In this document: piece by piece, positions 49,830-61,919 of the stretch
Layout: every line of letters starts with the position of its first letter
Position numbering within the stretch: the stretch's first letter is position 1
Translations under genes and position numbers: made by a program
Assembly (NCBI RefSeq): GCF_010183535.1
Contig: NC_071328.1
Span: forward strand, 7,192,001-7,256,000
Reading direction: 5' to 3'
From: Caenorhabditis remanei
Taxonomy: Eukaryota; Nematoda; Chromadorea; Rhabditida; Rhabditidae
Length of the DNA: 64,000 nt
Notes under the pieces: model-generated
The model's input: the letters and a program-made list of their open reading frames with translations, nothing else
Databases searched by the model: none
What the model was told of the DNA's origin: nothing

Positions 49830-50260
49830 TTATTGACGGTTTGTGTCCATAGATTGAAGACACTGAAAATGACAGCGACCACTTCTTTTGTTGTAGACAT
49901 CGAAGTTCATAAGTAGAGACACATGATTTCGGAGACCCTATAATTAAAAAGAGTCAAGTCATTTTTCATAACAAAAATGCAGTTTTAAGGATTTTTAAAA
50001 CCTTTGTTATACCTTCAAATTGGACTGTTTCAAAATATAAAATCTCACCGTTCGTTATTATTGCTAACCATTCCTTTTCCAATTTCTTATTCCTCGAATC
50101 ACACATAAAATTCCTTGGAAACCTCGTTTCGCTTTGGTGCATTTTTCGATAGATCATACGAGTCGGAGAACCGTTTCGAAAATCTGAGCCATGCTTGGAC
50201 GGAGCATGAAATCAGAAACATAAGGAGTCCAATGAGCAAAAGCCAGTGGTACCATTGCAT
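49830..50260 (-). CDS. Candidate small secreted peptide precursor
   Basis: The ATG at 50260 follows the acceptor ATTTCCAG by eight bases on the minus strand, as for a trans-spliced start. Exon 1 (50260-50123) encodes a strong signal peptide (WLLLIGLLMFLISCSVQA), then WLRFSKR and NAPKR dibasic sites. Reading on without splicing stops after 53 residues. A GTTTCC donor at 50122 joined to exon 2 (49937-49830, acceptor ATTATAG) keeps phase and gives 81 residues ending KRSGRCHFQCLQSMDTNRQ. Dibasic sites suggest prohormone-type processing. It lies tail-to-tail with carboxypeptidase 3. No known family recognised; the donor is weak, so the second exon is tentative. Confidence 0.45.
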
Positions 50261-52530
50261 AGAGGACACTGGAAATATGAAGAATTGATTGAGTCAAAGA
50301 TACATACAAATGCATAAAATTATGGAGGAATGGTACAAGTAAAAATATCAGGGATAGATTTCGGAAAGTCGAAAGCCGGTGTGGAAAAACCGGAAAAGTA
50401 AAATAAAATAAAGTGAGCAAGTGTTTGGAAGTCATTTGCAATAAAAACTAATGAAAAAACGCTTCAAATTTTCAAAATGACAATGATGACGTTGAAAAGA
50501 ATTGGGTGGATAATGACGAGAAAAAAGAGAAAGAAAAAAGAAGGAGCACAATGAGCGAAGAAAAATATATAGGGAGAAAAGAGATAAATAATGGAAGAAA
50601 GAAATGAAAAAGGGGATAGGAAACGAACGAATTGGTATTGAGTGTATATGGGAAATTGCTTCTGGAAAATAGAGAATATATATATTCTTTTTTGGGAAGA
50701 ATAGGTTGAAAGAGAAATGGGTATTTCTTTGACACAACAACCAGAGAAAAACTGTTTTTGAGAACACATTACAATGATACATAACGACAAAAGAAAAGTA
50801 AAACGAAATGAAATAAATTGAATTGTGAATAAATTCAATTGAATTTTATGACATCCCCCAGACATTCTTTCGTTTTTTCTTCTAAATCTTATTTTGCATC
50901 ATCTTTTTTCTGAATGCTCTTTGGAAAAAAAACAGAATTAAGAAGAGAAAAAGGAATAAAAGTGACGAAGAGATGAACTTTTGAGAGGAAGAGATGTTCC
51001 GAAGTGACAAGGAAGTTTCAGGAATCATCTCGAAAATTCAGAGAAGAAGTTATGGACTTGCACAAACTTATTTCAAATATATAATAACTCGCAGATTTCT
51101 CTACCGTTTTATTTAATGAAAAAGCATGTTAATTGGTTACTAAATATCTAGAAATGAGAGATCAAATCTCGTTTCCATTTTCAAGTGAACAAAAACTAAA
51201 TACTCAAACAATAATAGAGAGAAAAAATCAAGAAATGTGAACAAAAATCTGGAGAAAATATGAGATCAGAACTAAACTGGACACGAAAGTCTCCGATTTC
51301 CTTCTCATCTTTTCTCTCTTTTTTTTGTGAACATCTGCCGAGACGAAGACGCATTTTTGAGTTATAGCAAACGGAAGAAAACGACGACGAAAAAAGAGTT
51401 TGGAGCGCTTTTTTTAAAGTTTTGAGATTTCGGAAATGCTTGAAACAAAATAGAAAAAGTGCCGAAAGGGTGATAAATGAGAAGTTTTTGAATAAAATCT
51501 CCAGGGAAATGCAGTCGTTGGAATCATAACTTCCAGAATATCCGTTTTTCTGGTTTCCAGATGCTCCGGGTGTCTTCTGATTCTTGAAATTTTCAAGATC
51601 TTTCTCAAAATGTTTGTGAGTTTTTTCAAAACATCACTTATCTTCAAAGTTTGAGTAACTTAATTTCAAAGCTCTTGTCCAATTGTGAAGTTTTTAAAAA
51701 TTCTGAAATATTTTTTTGAGAAAAAAGCATAAGAAAGTTGCCGACAAGTATGACAAATAAGTCCTCTTTTTTCACAAAAAATTTTGAAAATTTTCACGAA
51801 AACCGCCTCAGGGGAATCGAATTGGCTCATAGAACTCGTGTTTTTTGTTTTTGTGTTCGTTGAAAAAATTCTCGAAATTTTGAAAACTTTCACAAAACAC
51901 AGAAAAGAAAACCTTTAAAAGACTTGTGCGGAAATTTAATTTTCTGAAGAAAAGTTGAGAAATCAGACACCGTTTTGTTATTTGTTTACTAGAAAACAAT
52001 GTTCAAGAAGAAAATATTCTGGTAATTTCCAAAAAAAAGATGTCTTTGTCTCCATGGAACATAAGAAAACATAAGAAAAACTTGAGAAATAAAAAAATGT
52101 TTGTCGGATAAAAAAGAGAAATAAGTGAGGGGAGAGATGTGGTTCTATTTGCACATACTCGTTTTGATGATGATTGGAATGAAGAAGAAAAAAAAAGACA
52201 AAATTGAAACAATTTATAAATATTTTATATGTTTGGAATAGATAGGAAGAGTGGGGAAAAAATGAAGAAAATTTTCCAAGATTTTCTAGGAATGGTAGTT
52301 GAAAAAGGAGTAGGAGGTTTGGGAAATTCTAGAAAACTGAAAAATTTTAAAATCATGAACATTTTTTACGTGATATGCCTCGTTGCCACATTTCTGTATT
52401 TAAGAAACATAAAATCCACTACCTTTTAAGAAGAATAATTGCGTCGGTGAGTTGTTCAGAGTTTCCAGGGAAATCATCCAAGACCGTGCAAGAAAAATGA
52501 TATTTTAGAAAAGGCGTATCAGAAATCGAG
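50261..52530. other. Intergenic DNA before the five-pass membrane protein
   Basis: AT-rich DNA of 2.3 kb, A/G-biased on the plus strand over about 50430-51000 and 51850-52230. This produces Phe/Ser/Leu-rich minus-strand frames with no other support. No gene, RNA or repeat was recognised. Confidence 0.45.
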
Positions 52531-55500
52531 ATGAAAACGAAAACACTTCTATTACTGTTCCTGAATATTCATCTGATCAAACCACAAGCGGATCTTCAAT
52601 GTCTCCGCTGGTTCCCGGAACCAGTCAGTTATAAATTAGAAGTTTCGAATCTGAAATTGGGCGAAGACTTCTTTATGATCGATGATTTTTTGATGAATCG
52701 AGATGAGAATTCGACGAGTAAAGTTGTTGAAGATTATGTGATTGGGAAATTGAATGAAGGAAAGTCAGGAGGATATTCTGATATTTTTTCGATTGTTTTT
52801 AAGCAATTGGTTAGTTGAGAAAACATTAGATATGTAGAGAGAGAGAGTTCTATTTTAGCCTTCTGTTCGCCAGTTGATCATTTCAATGTTCTGTCTCATC
52901 GTCTCAGTTGTCATTTTCTTCATTGTCTGGATGATGGACGTCTCAGAATTCTTTGAATTCATCGGAATCCGTTTCAAATTCACCGAACATCGTTCCGGAT
53001 TGACCATAATTCCAATATTCTGTTGCATTGGTTTATTGGTTCTCCACTCGAATATAAGGGACTCATTTGCAGCAACAACTAAAGGAATTGTGGATTTATA
53101 TAACACAAATGATGGAGAATTCGCTCGTAAGTTTGCTCCTTTGTAAACGAAGTATTGAACTCCATTTCCAGCTCTCGAAGCGCGGATCGCAAGGAAAATG
53201 GAGATGGTTCCATGTCTATTCAAGAAAGATTTTGCCAAGGGTTTGATATCACATCGATTGGTGGATCGATACACTGATAACATGAACATGACCTCACTAT
53301 TTGATAGGGTACGTGATACTCTTTTTGGTCGGATTCCAACTATGATCGACTCTTTGCCAAAGACTATTTTACAGGATCTTCTTAAACGAAATGTAGTTTT
53401 TGATAAAAAAGGAATGAATAACAACTGCAGGAAACTGCTGAAGATTACTAATGAATCTTTGATGAACTGGAGAACAGAAATGAATTTTAGTGAGTATACA
53501 TAAGACAATCATGGCATCAGGTATACCGTGAACATGACATGAATTCTAATAGAGGTCTTACGGGAACTCGGAAAACAGTAATCTTTCCCATCCACGACTT
53601 TCCATCAATTTACAGATATTCTCCACTCGGAACTTGGAAATCTCGAAGCTGAATACATTGACATAATTCTGAAAGCTCTCGATGTATCCATTCCGATTTT
53701 CATAAAAGCATTGGGAACGATTGAAGATTTCGTAGAGAAATATCACTCTACAGTACTCATTCTCCCGAAAAAGCACATAATAGAATTCTATGAAACTTGT
53801 GCGGAATCTTCAATCACTATATCTCTAGTGATTACTGTAATTCTCACGGCTCTCTTGATGGTCAAGTTTGAATTCAAAAGTGAGTTTCAGTAGATGTGGA
53901 AGCAACGATTAAATTGATTAAAATGTCACAAATTGGCGATTTTTGGGAAATACAAAAACTAACAATAAGTTTTTCAGGGAAGTGGTGTAAACGAGTTGTT
54001 ATGTCCTTAGGTGGCGGGAGAAGGGACTTATAAAACCATTTATTACATGGTGAGAATCAACAACTAAGAGTTCTCTTCATCTTATATAGGCAGATCTTCT
54101 TGCCACGTGTGACCTCAGGGTTGGACGTTCACTAGGCTAGGCCATTGCTAGTTCACGCCACAACACCTCCCTTTCTTTAATGAAAGTTCGTTTGTCTACT
54201 GTCTTGCATCTTCGGTTCTTCCACGACAGCCGCTGCCTAGACTCCACAGCTTTTCTTCTTCGGGACCAATGTCCTCATCATTGCTTCGATCCTCTGATCT
54301 TCGGCCAACGATCTTCAGCACGACGGCATTTCCTTATGCATCTGACAGCTTCCACACGAAATCTACCATTCGAAATCGTTGAACGAGTACCTCGATCCAT
54401 CTTCACTCGGCGCTGCTGCTGGTTCTTCTACTTCTACTTCTACTGCTACTACGGTTTCTTCCTTCTGGGCGATCCGATGATCCCGAGCTCCTCGCTCTCC
54501 TACCCTTCTTACCGCTTCTCTTTTTTAACGATGTTGTCCATCGGGATCTCTTCCTTTCTTCCCTCTCCAAGCGCACCGGCCAACGGTCCCGTCCGGCATG
54601 CCAAGCCCCCGGGCGTCGGTTCGTTGTTCAGATCCTGATCGCCAATTGTTATGTCCTTAGGTGGCGGGAGAAGGGACTTATAAAACCATTTATTACATGG
54701 TGAGAATCAACAACTAAGAGTTCTCTTCATCTTATATAGGCAGATCTTCTTGCCACGTGTGACCTCAGGGTTGGACGTTCACTAGGCTAGGCCATTGCTA
54801 GTTCACGCCACAACACGAGTAGCTGAACTATCAGTACCTGTAACCATGTCATTCACCATAATTTGTCTTTTTTTGTTTGCGTGAGTGCATTTGTATCAGA
54901 ATAAGTTACAGTAATCCAAGTTTTTTTTAGAGCTCTGATTGCTCGTATAACATTCATTCAATTGGTTCATCAACAAGTAGAACACGAGAATTTCGCAGCT
55001 TTCGAAAAAGTGAATCCATTCGATTTGACTGAAAACGGAGCAATTTATTCGATTAATTATGGAAACGTACTCAAAAAGGCAGTCGAACAAGAGACTACTC
55101 TATTTCATTTATTGGCTGCAGAATCAGAATACAATGAAAATAGAAGGTTTATCCCAAGATCAATAAATGGGAAACTTCTCTTCAATTCCACCAAAAAATT
55201 CAACGCAACGATTGAGAAATTAGTGGAAATAATGAATACGAAGTATGAGAAATATGTGGAGATTTCATGTGAAAAAAGTCGATTGGCTTTTGAAAAACTG
55301 GAAAAAGAAATCGAAAAAAGTCATTGTAGTGAGAATAGATCACTCGGAATACTGAATGAGATGAGAACATTGTGAGTATATTTATTGGGGAAAAGAATTT
55401 GAAAATATGGTAGAGAGATTCGAATTTGATCAGATTGATACGATTTATCTGATGATTTAGTTTCAAATACACGGATTATTTCCAGACTCAACACAACCCA

Positions 55501-55958
55501 CCACACTGCTTGCAATCTGAAAACCAATCCGATCGATAAATCGAAAATGAGGAGTTCTTCGTATTCCGCGTGGGTTCAAAGTCTTTTACCTCTCAAAAAT
55601 CAAGCGTTAATCCGAAAAACATCAGTCGAAGATGTCAGAAGTCCAATGCAAGTTTATCTGATTTTCGAGAATCCATCTAGAAAATTGCGTCCGACAATTC
55701 TGGAAAACATGCTACATATGGCTGTTTTGATTGTTTCGATGGCTCCAATATTCCTCATTTTGGCGATTTATTTTATGTGTATTTTGCCACTTTTGATGGG
55801 AGATGAGGAATCAGAATGGGCGGAGTCGGATTCTAGATCGTCGTGAGTTTCCTCTTGGTGAAGATTCTCCTGGAAATGTTTTTTCCAGAATGCTAGAAGA
55901 ATACAGAAGCAAACATTCGAGTAATGAGAAAAGCGGATTGAAAAATTATGATAATTAA
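52531..55958 (+). CDS. Five-pass membrane protein, prominin-like topology, split by LTR element
   Basis: Exons: 52531-52809, 52859-53126, 53172-53489, 53616-53879, 53978-53996 plus 54821-54880, 54931-55371, 55486-55842, 55889-55958. Leaving out the inserted element and one target duplication gives 691 residues in frame. A signal peptide (LLLLFLNIHLIKPQA) is followed by an ectodomain, TM1 at about 99-119, TM2 at 141-157, a 190-residue loop, TM3 at 353-371, TM4 at 391-410, a 215-residue loop, TM5 at 627-654 and an acidic short tail. N-terminal ectodomain, paired spans and two large loops match prominin (CD133) topology; sequence identity is not obvious. As present, translation enters the LTR and meets TAA after 12 codons, so the full protein needs the insertion to be spliced out or absent. 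AATAAA at 55980. Confidence 0.7.
53992..53996. repeat. Target-site duplication, left copy (CGAGT)
   Basis: Five bases directly before the first LTR, repeated exactly at 54816-54820 after the second LTR. They derive from host codons for Arg-Val in the exon of the five-pass membrane protein gene. Confidence 0.9.
53997..54815 (-). mobile_element. TRIM-like nonautonomous LTR retrotransposon (819 bp)
   Basis: Two direct repeats, 53997-54165 and 54647-54815, each 169 bp, are identical by eye and start TGTT and end AACA. The 481 bp interior is too short for gag-pol and holds no recognisable retroviral-type domain. Orientation is minus: next to the right LTR, read on the minus strand, is TGGCGATCAGGATC, a candidate tRNA primer-binding site; next to the left LTR is the purine tract AAAGAAAGGGAGG. 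The 5 bp duplication CGAGT flanks the element. Identical LTRs imply a recent insertion, and small size implies mobilisation by an unlinked autonomous relative. The plus-strand frame at 54180-54638 is not host coding sequence. Confidence 0.9.
54816..54820. repeat. Target-site duplication, right copy (CGAGT)
   Basis: Exact repeat of 53992-53996. Host coding sequence resumes at 54821 with AGCTGAACTATCAG in the frame interrupted at the left side. Confidence 0.9.
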
Positions 55959-56216
55959 GAATTTATTTTTGCAATCGACAATAAAATATTTGAAAATTTT
56001 GATGGAACAGAAATAAAACTAGACGAAATTCAGAATTGGCCGAAATTTTACAGGATTAAATATAGCATTCAGAAAATTCATGAAAACATAAAATTATTTG
56101 TAATGAAAAAATATCAGTGGTAGTCAAAGTAGGAACCTACAAAGTGCTGGAACTTGATAAATTCAATTGTGAGAAATCATATAAAATGAGTAAATAAAAT
56201 CAAGGTAGAGAATGGA

Positions 56217-58915
56217 TTAGAGTGATCGGAATCTTTTAATTTTTGAAGATGGCCTAGAAAAATCGTCATCGTCTTCATCGTAGTTATTTTCGATCGATTT
56301 GTAGAAGTCAATGACCTGTAATATAATTTTGACATCTATGCAAACCTTAACACAATCAATTTTACCTTTGAATTAGCTCTTACACAAGAAATATCGAATC
56401 CAATAATTCGAATAGCCGATAAAGATCTTGCTCTTGACAACGCAACATATGCTTGTCCGTCAGCAAACACTCTTTCCAGTGATATTTCGGCACAATCTAA
56501 TGTCATTCCCTGTGATTTATGAATAGATATTGCCCATGCTAATTGAAGCGGAAGCTGGCGACGAACGAATGGAGCATCACATCCGGGAACTCGAATCGAG
56601 AATTTTGAGCGGCGAATCTGGAAAGAGAATACGTACAAATGGACACAGTTTGGTTTAACTATGACATTTTCTAGAAGTATCACTGTTTTGAGTTCAAATT
56701 ACCTCAATCGAGACATCTTGTGAAACGAATCGGATAATTGGATTCCCATTTTCAGAAAATTTCTCAACGAATCCTCTCGATCCGTTACAAAGTCCCTTAT
56801 TGACATCCAGATTCTTGATAAGCATGACTTGTGATCCAACTTTTAGAATCAATTTTTTGACAGCTAAAGTTCGAATTTTCGAATCGAATTCGTTGTCATC
56901 GTAAGCATGAAAAATCTTCTGTTCTCCTTTTGTTTCATTTAATGACTGCTGATTAATACGATCAGCATCTTCAGAGTGAGTACATAATCTTGTAGGAATA
57001 ACATGAGATGCAAACTCATTTTTTGAGGATTGTTTGAGAAGATCAGCAGACTTCTGGTCGCATCTGAAAGCTCCATAATTATGAATTTTTAAGTAGATTC
57101 TTTCAGTGAAAAATTAAAAAATATATGATAAACTTACTTTCCCATTCTGACCAAATTTAGAATTTTAACGAATAAATTGTCATTTTGCCTTTTGACATTT
57201 TTCAGAACAATAGTTTTTTGGATACAACGGTCCCAAGCTTCGCTCTGAAAAATAAAAACATTGATTAAACCAGAAATTCAGCATTTTTGAGATCTACCTC
57301 AAAACAAAAAGTGGGATCATTATCTTTAGTAACTGGTGGTAATTGGAAGAAATCTCCAGTAATAATCAATTGAATTCCACCAAATGGATGATCATTGTTA
57401 CGAACAACTCGTGCAACATATTCCAGGATTTCGAAAAAGTCACATTCGATCATTGAAATTTCATCAATTATCAAATGAGAACATTGTTTCCATTGTTTAA
57501 CCATATGAGGTTGTCTCAAAACTTGTTGAAGGCACTGATCAGCTGTAGAATTCTCGTATCGAAATCCGCAAAACGCATGAAGAGTGATTCCACCGATTTG
57601 TGAAGCGGCCACACCTAGAAAATTGATTGTTGTACTGGTATCCGACTTTGTTATTTACCTGTTGCTGCTGTAATATATGTATTTCCAGCTGGAAGCATTT
57701 CAATTATCCTTCTCAGAATCACAGATTTTCCAGTTCCAGCTGATCCAGTGAAAAATACACTGGAACGGGACTGAAAATACAAGAATACAATAGAATAAAC
57801 TGTCAAATACATACATTTATCACACATCTAACAACTGATTTCTGTTCATCAGATAATTGAATCCGTTCCGCTATTGATGGAGCATCTTTCAGTGGTTTCA
57901 AAGAGGTCAGAACCTGTTTGAAATTTCATTTTATGTAAACAAGTCTTGAAACACATGAGGTAGCGCTTGTGCTGTCATTCTTACCTCTGCCTTTTCTCGG
58001 TCGTCTCTTGCAAAACTTGTCATTCTTTTCAATCCAATCGATCTATTTATAATTCTAGTTTGGAGTCCCTCGGCTAAATTCATTGAAGAATTTCTTCGTT
58101 TTGGGGTCGTAGAAGTAGATAACTTTGAATTATCGGTAAGAGGATTCGTGACGAGAGAAGATGGCTCACGCATTCTAAAAATAATAATGTTTTCCAAAAT
58201 ATGCTTGTGATTCTTACTTTTTGACTCTTCTCATTTCTCCAACTGACAAAGGACTGAGAACATTGAACACGACCGGTGGACGAGAGAACTGCTTTGGTCT
58301 GAGATGAATAAAATTATGATCGAATTTGACAGTTTATCAATTGATTTTATTAGGATAAACTTTCACTCACAACGCAGATAACGACTGATTATCCATTTTC
58401 ATTATATCCAATTTCGCTTGCAGCGACTTCATAAAAACATTCAATTTTCGAGGTGCACAGTTGAACATTTGGAACATCAACGATCTGAAAATGTAATGTT
58501 TATATCTGATCTCTTCCGGGTTTTTTTCAATGAAATCTGGAACTTCTTCCAACACTCACAACGATGGAATTTCTACTGTACACTTTCCATTTGCCACATT
58601 TTGAAGATGAACAACTGCATCTGTGGCATCGTAACTGACAACAGCCGGTTGTCCGCTTGATGTCGTCTTTAGTTCGATTCGTAAATGGATTTTTCTAAAA
58701 TAATTTAGACTTGAAAAATGTTATTTAAAAAATGGAAACCTATGAGCATTCCTTCCGACTGTTAAAATTGCATTTTTCGAATTTATTGGAGTTTTTTTCT
58801 TGGTTGATGATGTGGACTCAATTCTTAGAGAACATTCCAGAGTATAACAGTAAGTGCAATTTGATGGGCTTTCACTTATTCCATCCTTTTCTTCGTTTTT
58901 TAGAATTTTACTCAT
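56217..58915 (-). CDS. pif-1: PIF1-family DNA helicase
   Basis: Exons in transcript order: 58915-58740, 58694-58560, 58484-58371, 58298-58218, 58174-57985, 57913-57815, 57770-57659, 57614-57298, 57244-57138, 57063-56703, 56617-56366, 56315-56217; 680 residues. Helicase motifs: Q-like LSDEQKSVV, Walker A GSAGTGKS (274-281), Walker B IIDEISM (Asp353-Glu354), GDFFQLPPV, then [11 protein letters not shown] and YVALSRAR. The latter pair with AWAIS is typical of the PIF1 signature region. It is a 5'-3' DNA helicase acting on telomeres, G-quadruplexes and replication forks, in nucleus and possibly mitochondria. The N-terminal 250 residues are less conserved and contain CTYCYTLEC. The start is the only in-frame ATG near the 5' end, though the frame stays open upstream. 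The C-terminus is acidic, then KIKRFRSL. Confidence 0.93.
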
Positions 58916-59339
58916 AGAAATACGGTCAAAATTGGAGAAAGCAGGTCGGAATTGAATCAGAACAGCTGGCGATTTTGAACTCGCGGCAAAAACATGCTGT
59001 CGGTGGGGCGCGCTTGCTTCATGCTTGTAAAATGTGTAAATGATGCGTTTAGCAGACAAAAAGCTTATAGAAAATGGTACATAAAGCTTGGAAAAATTTA
59101 AAACAGATCAATAAAATTTTAGATTAGCAAAACTTCGGAAAAAAATACATTTCGCTCATGGAACAGTGAAGAAAGAAAATTGCAAGTTTTCTACAGTAAG
59201 AAACTGTTCGAAACCCAACAACCTGATAACGCTTGTTCCTTTAATACAGTACACATTTTGTTGAAAAAAGAAAAAAGAAACAAAAAAAAATTGGTTTCCA
59301 ATAATTTTCGACTCAAAAAGAATAACAGAAGCTGCCCAG
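58916..59339. promoter_or_regulatory. Divergent promoter of pif-1 and the AT-hook gene
   Basis: These 424 bp separate two head-to-head start codons. A GC-rich patch (GGTGGGGCGCGCTTG near 59002-59016) stands out from the AT-rich surroundings. A bidirectional promoter is the natural reading. No TATA box or known factor site was identified. Confidence 0.45.
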
Positions 59340-61919
59340 ATGGAAGACGATGATGATTTAATAGAAATCACAGGTAAAAAACATAATTTTGAAAAGAAAA
59401 CAAAATTTGAGCAAGAGCTGTTAGGAAAATATATACAGAGGATAGTAAGAAATGTTTGATTATTTGAAACCTAGTCCAGGTGTACTTATCTGTATCTATA
59501 TACCTCATAAAATGAATCCATATTTACAGATGAACAACACGCTCGAATTCGAGCTACCATCGGAAAAAGACCAGAATTCGATCATTTGATTCTTCGAGAT
59601 TTACAGTTGTCAGATTCAGAAGAGCATAGGTGTGAGAGCGAGGAAGAATCGGAAGATGACGAAGGTGGCGAACTTTTCTACAAGCGTAACACACTAAGTA
59701 CGTGAAAAACCTAGAAACAAATCATTTGGTAAATGTCTTCTATAAGAACTGAACTGGGTTTGTTACACTGAAAAAATAAAATATTCCCAGGAGTCACCAC
59801 TGTAGCACAAGAAGCTGCGTTCAAGCGTTTTCAAGCTCTCCCGAAAGCCGTGAGAGAGGCGGAAATTCAGAAAAATTTGAACGATTTGAAGCAATACGCA
59901 GATGAAAAAGACCTTGCAATGGTAAGTTTTTGTGGAAAAAAAGAAACAAAGCATTCATGCATTTGGAAAGTTTAGAACCAGAAAATGAACAGTTTTTTAT
60001 AGGAAAAAATACTGGGAAAACTGACGACTGAAAGTGAAAATCAAGAAGAAGAAGAAGAAGAAGCGATTGTTGGAGAAGGCGATGAGAGAGAAAATTCAGA
60101 TGGAGAGACTTCCGAAGGAGGAGAAGAAGTAGATGTTGACGACTATGTTGATGATCCAGATGGTTTGAGTAAAGAAGAAATGCGAGATTGGTGGACAGCA
60201 ATGAATGAAATTTGGGATGATATGTATGGAGATAGGCATGAAAAATCCATGACTTCGCTAATCAAAAATGATGGTTCCTCGGGTGAAATGAAAACGCCGA
60301 AGACAGAAATTGGATGTGTTGGATCTAGTAAAATTCTTGGTAAAGATTTTGGGTGATCTCAACTTCTCCAATTGGTTATTTTCAGAGCATAAACCGTGTC
60401 TTTTTGATAGTCAAAAACCATTGATTCCTTCATTACGAAATAAATCAAATCAAAAAACATCTTGCCTATTCCTATCGCAATCGAGGTCTCGAAGAGAGAA
60501 TGCATTTCAGAAAGAAAGCGAAATTACTGTAGTTGCTGATCCGAGATGTGATTTGGAAGAAACAGGGATAAGAAGAAGGACGGTTTCCGACTCGGTTAAT
60601 TCGTTATGTTCTGATGGAGCTTCCGGTAAAATATATTGAAGAGTTCTGGTTAAAACTTATATTTTCAGTTAATAGTAATTCGATTGCACTGGATGATTTC
60701 TTTTCGTCTCGTCCAAATACTCCAGAATATCCGGAAATGCCAATTGATAAAGATAGAAATGGGATTATTGTGGATCAAGAAAAAGAAACATTAAATTCGA
60801 CTATCTGTGTGTCGAACACAAATGATGGTGATGTGGGTAAAGAAGAAGAGGAAGAAAAAAACCTTTCGAGGAGTCCTATAAAACAGGTCCCACATGAAAT
60901 GATGGAATCACGAGAGTCGTTTCAGGCCGGTAAGCATAATATCAACGTTGTAATTCGACAATCAATGTTTAAAAACTTCAAACTATTTTGATACAACTGA
61001 AAATTGCCAATTTTTTTATAATTGGGTACTGTAGGCCCCCGTATTAATTTCAATCAAAGCCTTAATTTGAATGGTTTAGCGGGAAATTACAACAAAAAAA
61101 ACGGTAGAAGGAAATTTATATCAAAATGATGGTACCATTACAGCATATACCTCCATATTTACTTGTAATTTGTGGGTTATATTGTAATGTTTTAGTGTAT
61201 TCTATGAAGCGGCGTAAATCGTACTCGTACGGGGGTCTATTACGGACCTTTCCATTGGTTTTCAGCACGACCACCAACACCAAACCGCCAAGAATCACAA
61301 AATCAAATATCCATACATCAGATTATTCCGGAATATGTACAACAAAAAGTTTCGACTCATGTTCCTTCTCCTTCCACGGAAACTACTAGACCAATTATCG
61401 AGAAGCATGAAACTTGCAGAAAACGTGTGTTGTCTCCAATTTCCATACCAAATATTGCTTCAAGTGTTAAATCAAAAAGAGCAAAATCTGAAATGACTGT
61501 CGAGAACACGAAGAAATTGCCAGATCGAGCTTCCCGATCACGGAAAGATTCCACAAAGGATAATATTGAGAAACCAATAGTGATAAAAAGAGGCCGAGGC
61601 AGGCCGAAGAAAGTGAGGAGAAAGAAATGTGAAGGTCATCATGCTAATTTACGAAAGGTACAGTGCAATTCTGTGCATTTTTTTGCTCCATTTATATAAG
61701 CAGAAAATGGAGCCACGAAATAAATAAATTCTTACAAAATAACACTTTGTTTTTAAGACGGCTCCAAAATTTTCTGATGTATTTCGATCAAAACTGATTA
61801 ATCGAGTATCCACAATCTTCCAGAAGACTGCATCAAATCCCATCGAATCCTCCTCTGAATCCACGAAATCTCCACCAGAGGAAAGACATAGTTATCCGAC
61901 AAGAAGTTCGAAAAAATAA
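59340..61919 (+). CDS. Acidic AT-hook nuclear protein, uncharacterised
   Basis: Exons: 59340-59373, 59530-59697, 59791-59921, 60003-60339, 60386-60625, 60669-60929, 61266-61657, 61758-61919; 574 residues. The N-terminal third is highly acidic (DSEEHRCESEEESEDDEGG; an eight-residue Glu/Ala stretch near residue 120). A helical segment, EAAFKRFQALPKAVREAEIQ, and WWTAMNEIWDDMYG follow. The C-terminal part is basic with an AT-hook core RGRGRPKK at 499-506 flanked by KKVRRKK, and ends YPTRSSKK. Such proteins bind the minor groove of AT-rich DNA; chromatin association is inferred. It shares a promoter region with pif-1. Polyadenylation hexamers overlap the stop codon (61915) and lie at 61924. I do not recognise the family outside the AT-hook. 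Confidence 0.82.

Noticed and set aside
54180..54638. 152-codon plus-strand frame between the LTRs
   Set aside because: It lies in the interior of a minus-oriented element and shows no domain; not a host gene and not a recognisable element gene on that strand.
58916..59059. 48-codon N-terminal extension of pif-1 resembling a mitochondrial presequence
   Set aside because: The frame is open and basic, but it has no ATG (the frame begins at TTG), so a longer product would need an unseen upstream exon or non-ATG initiation.
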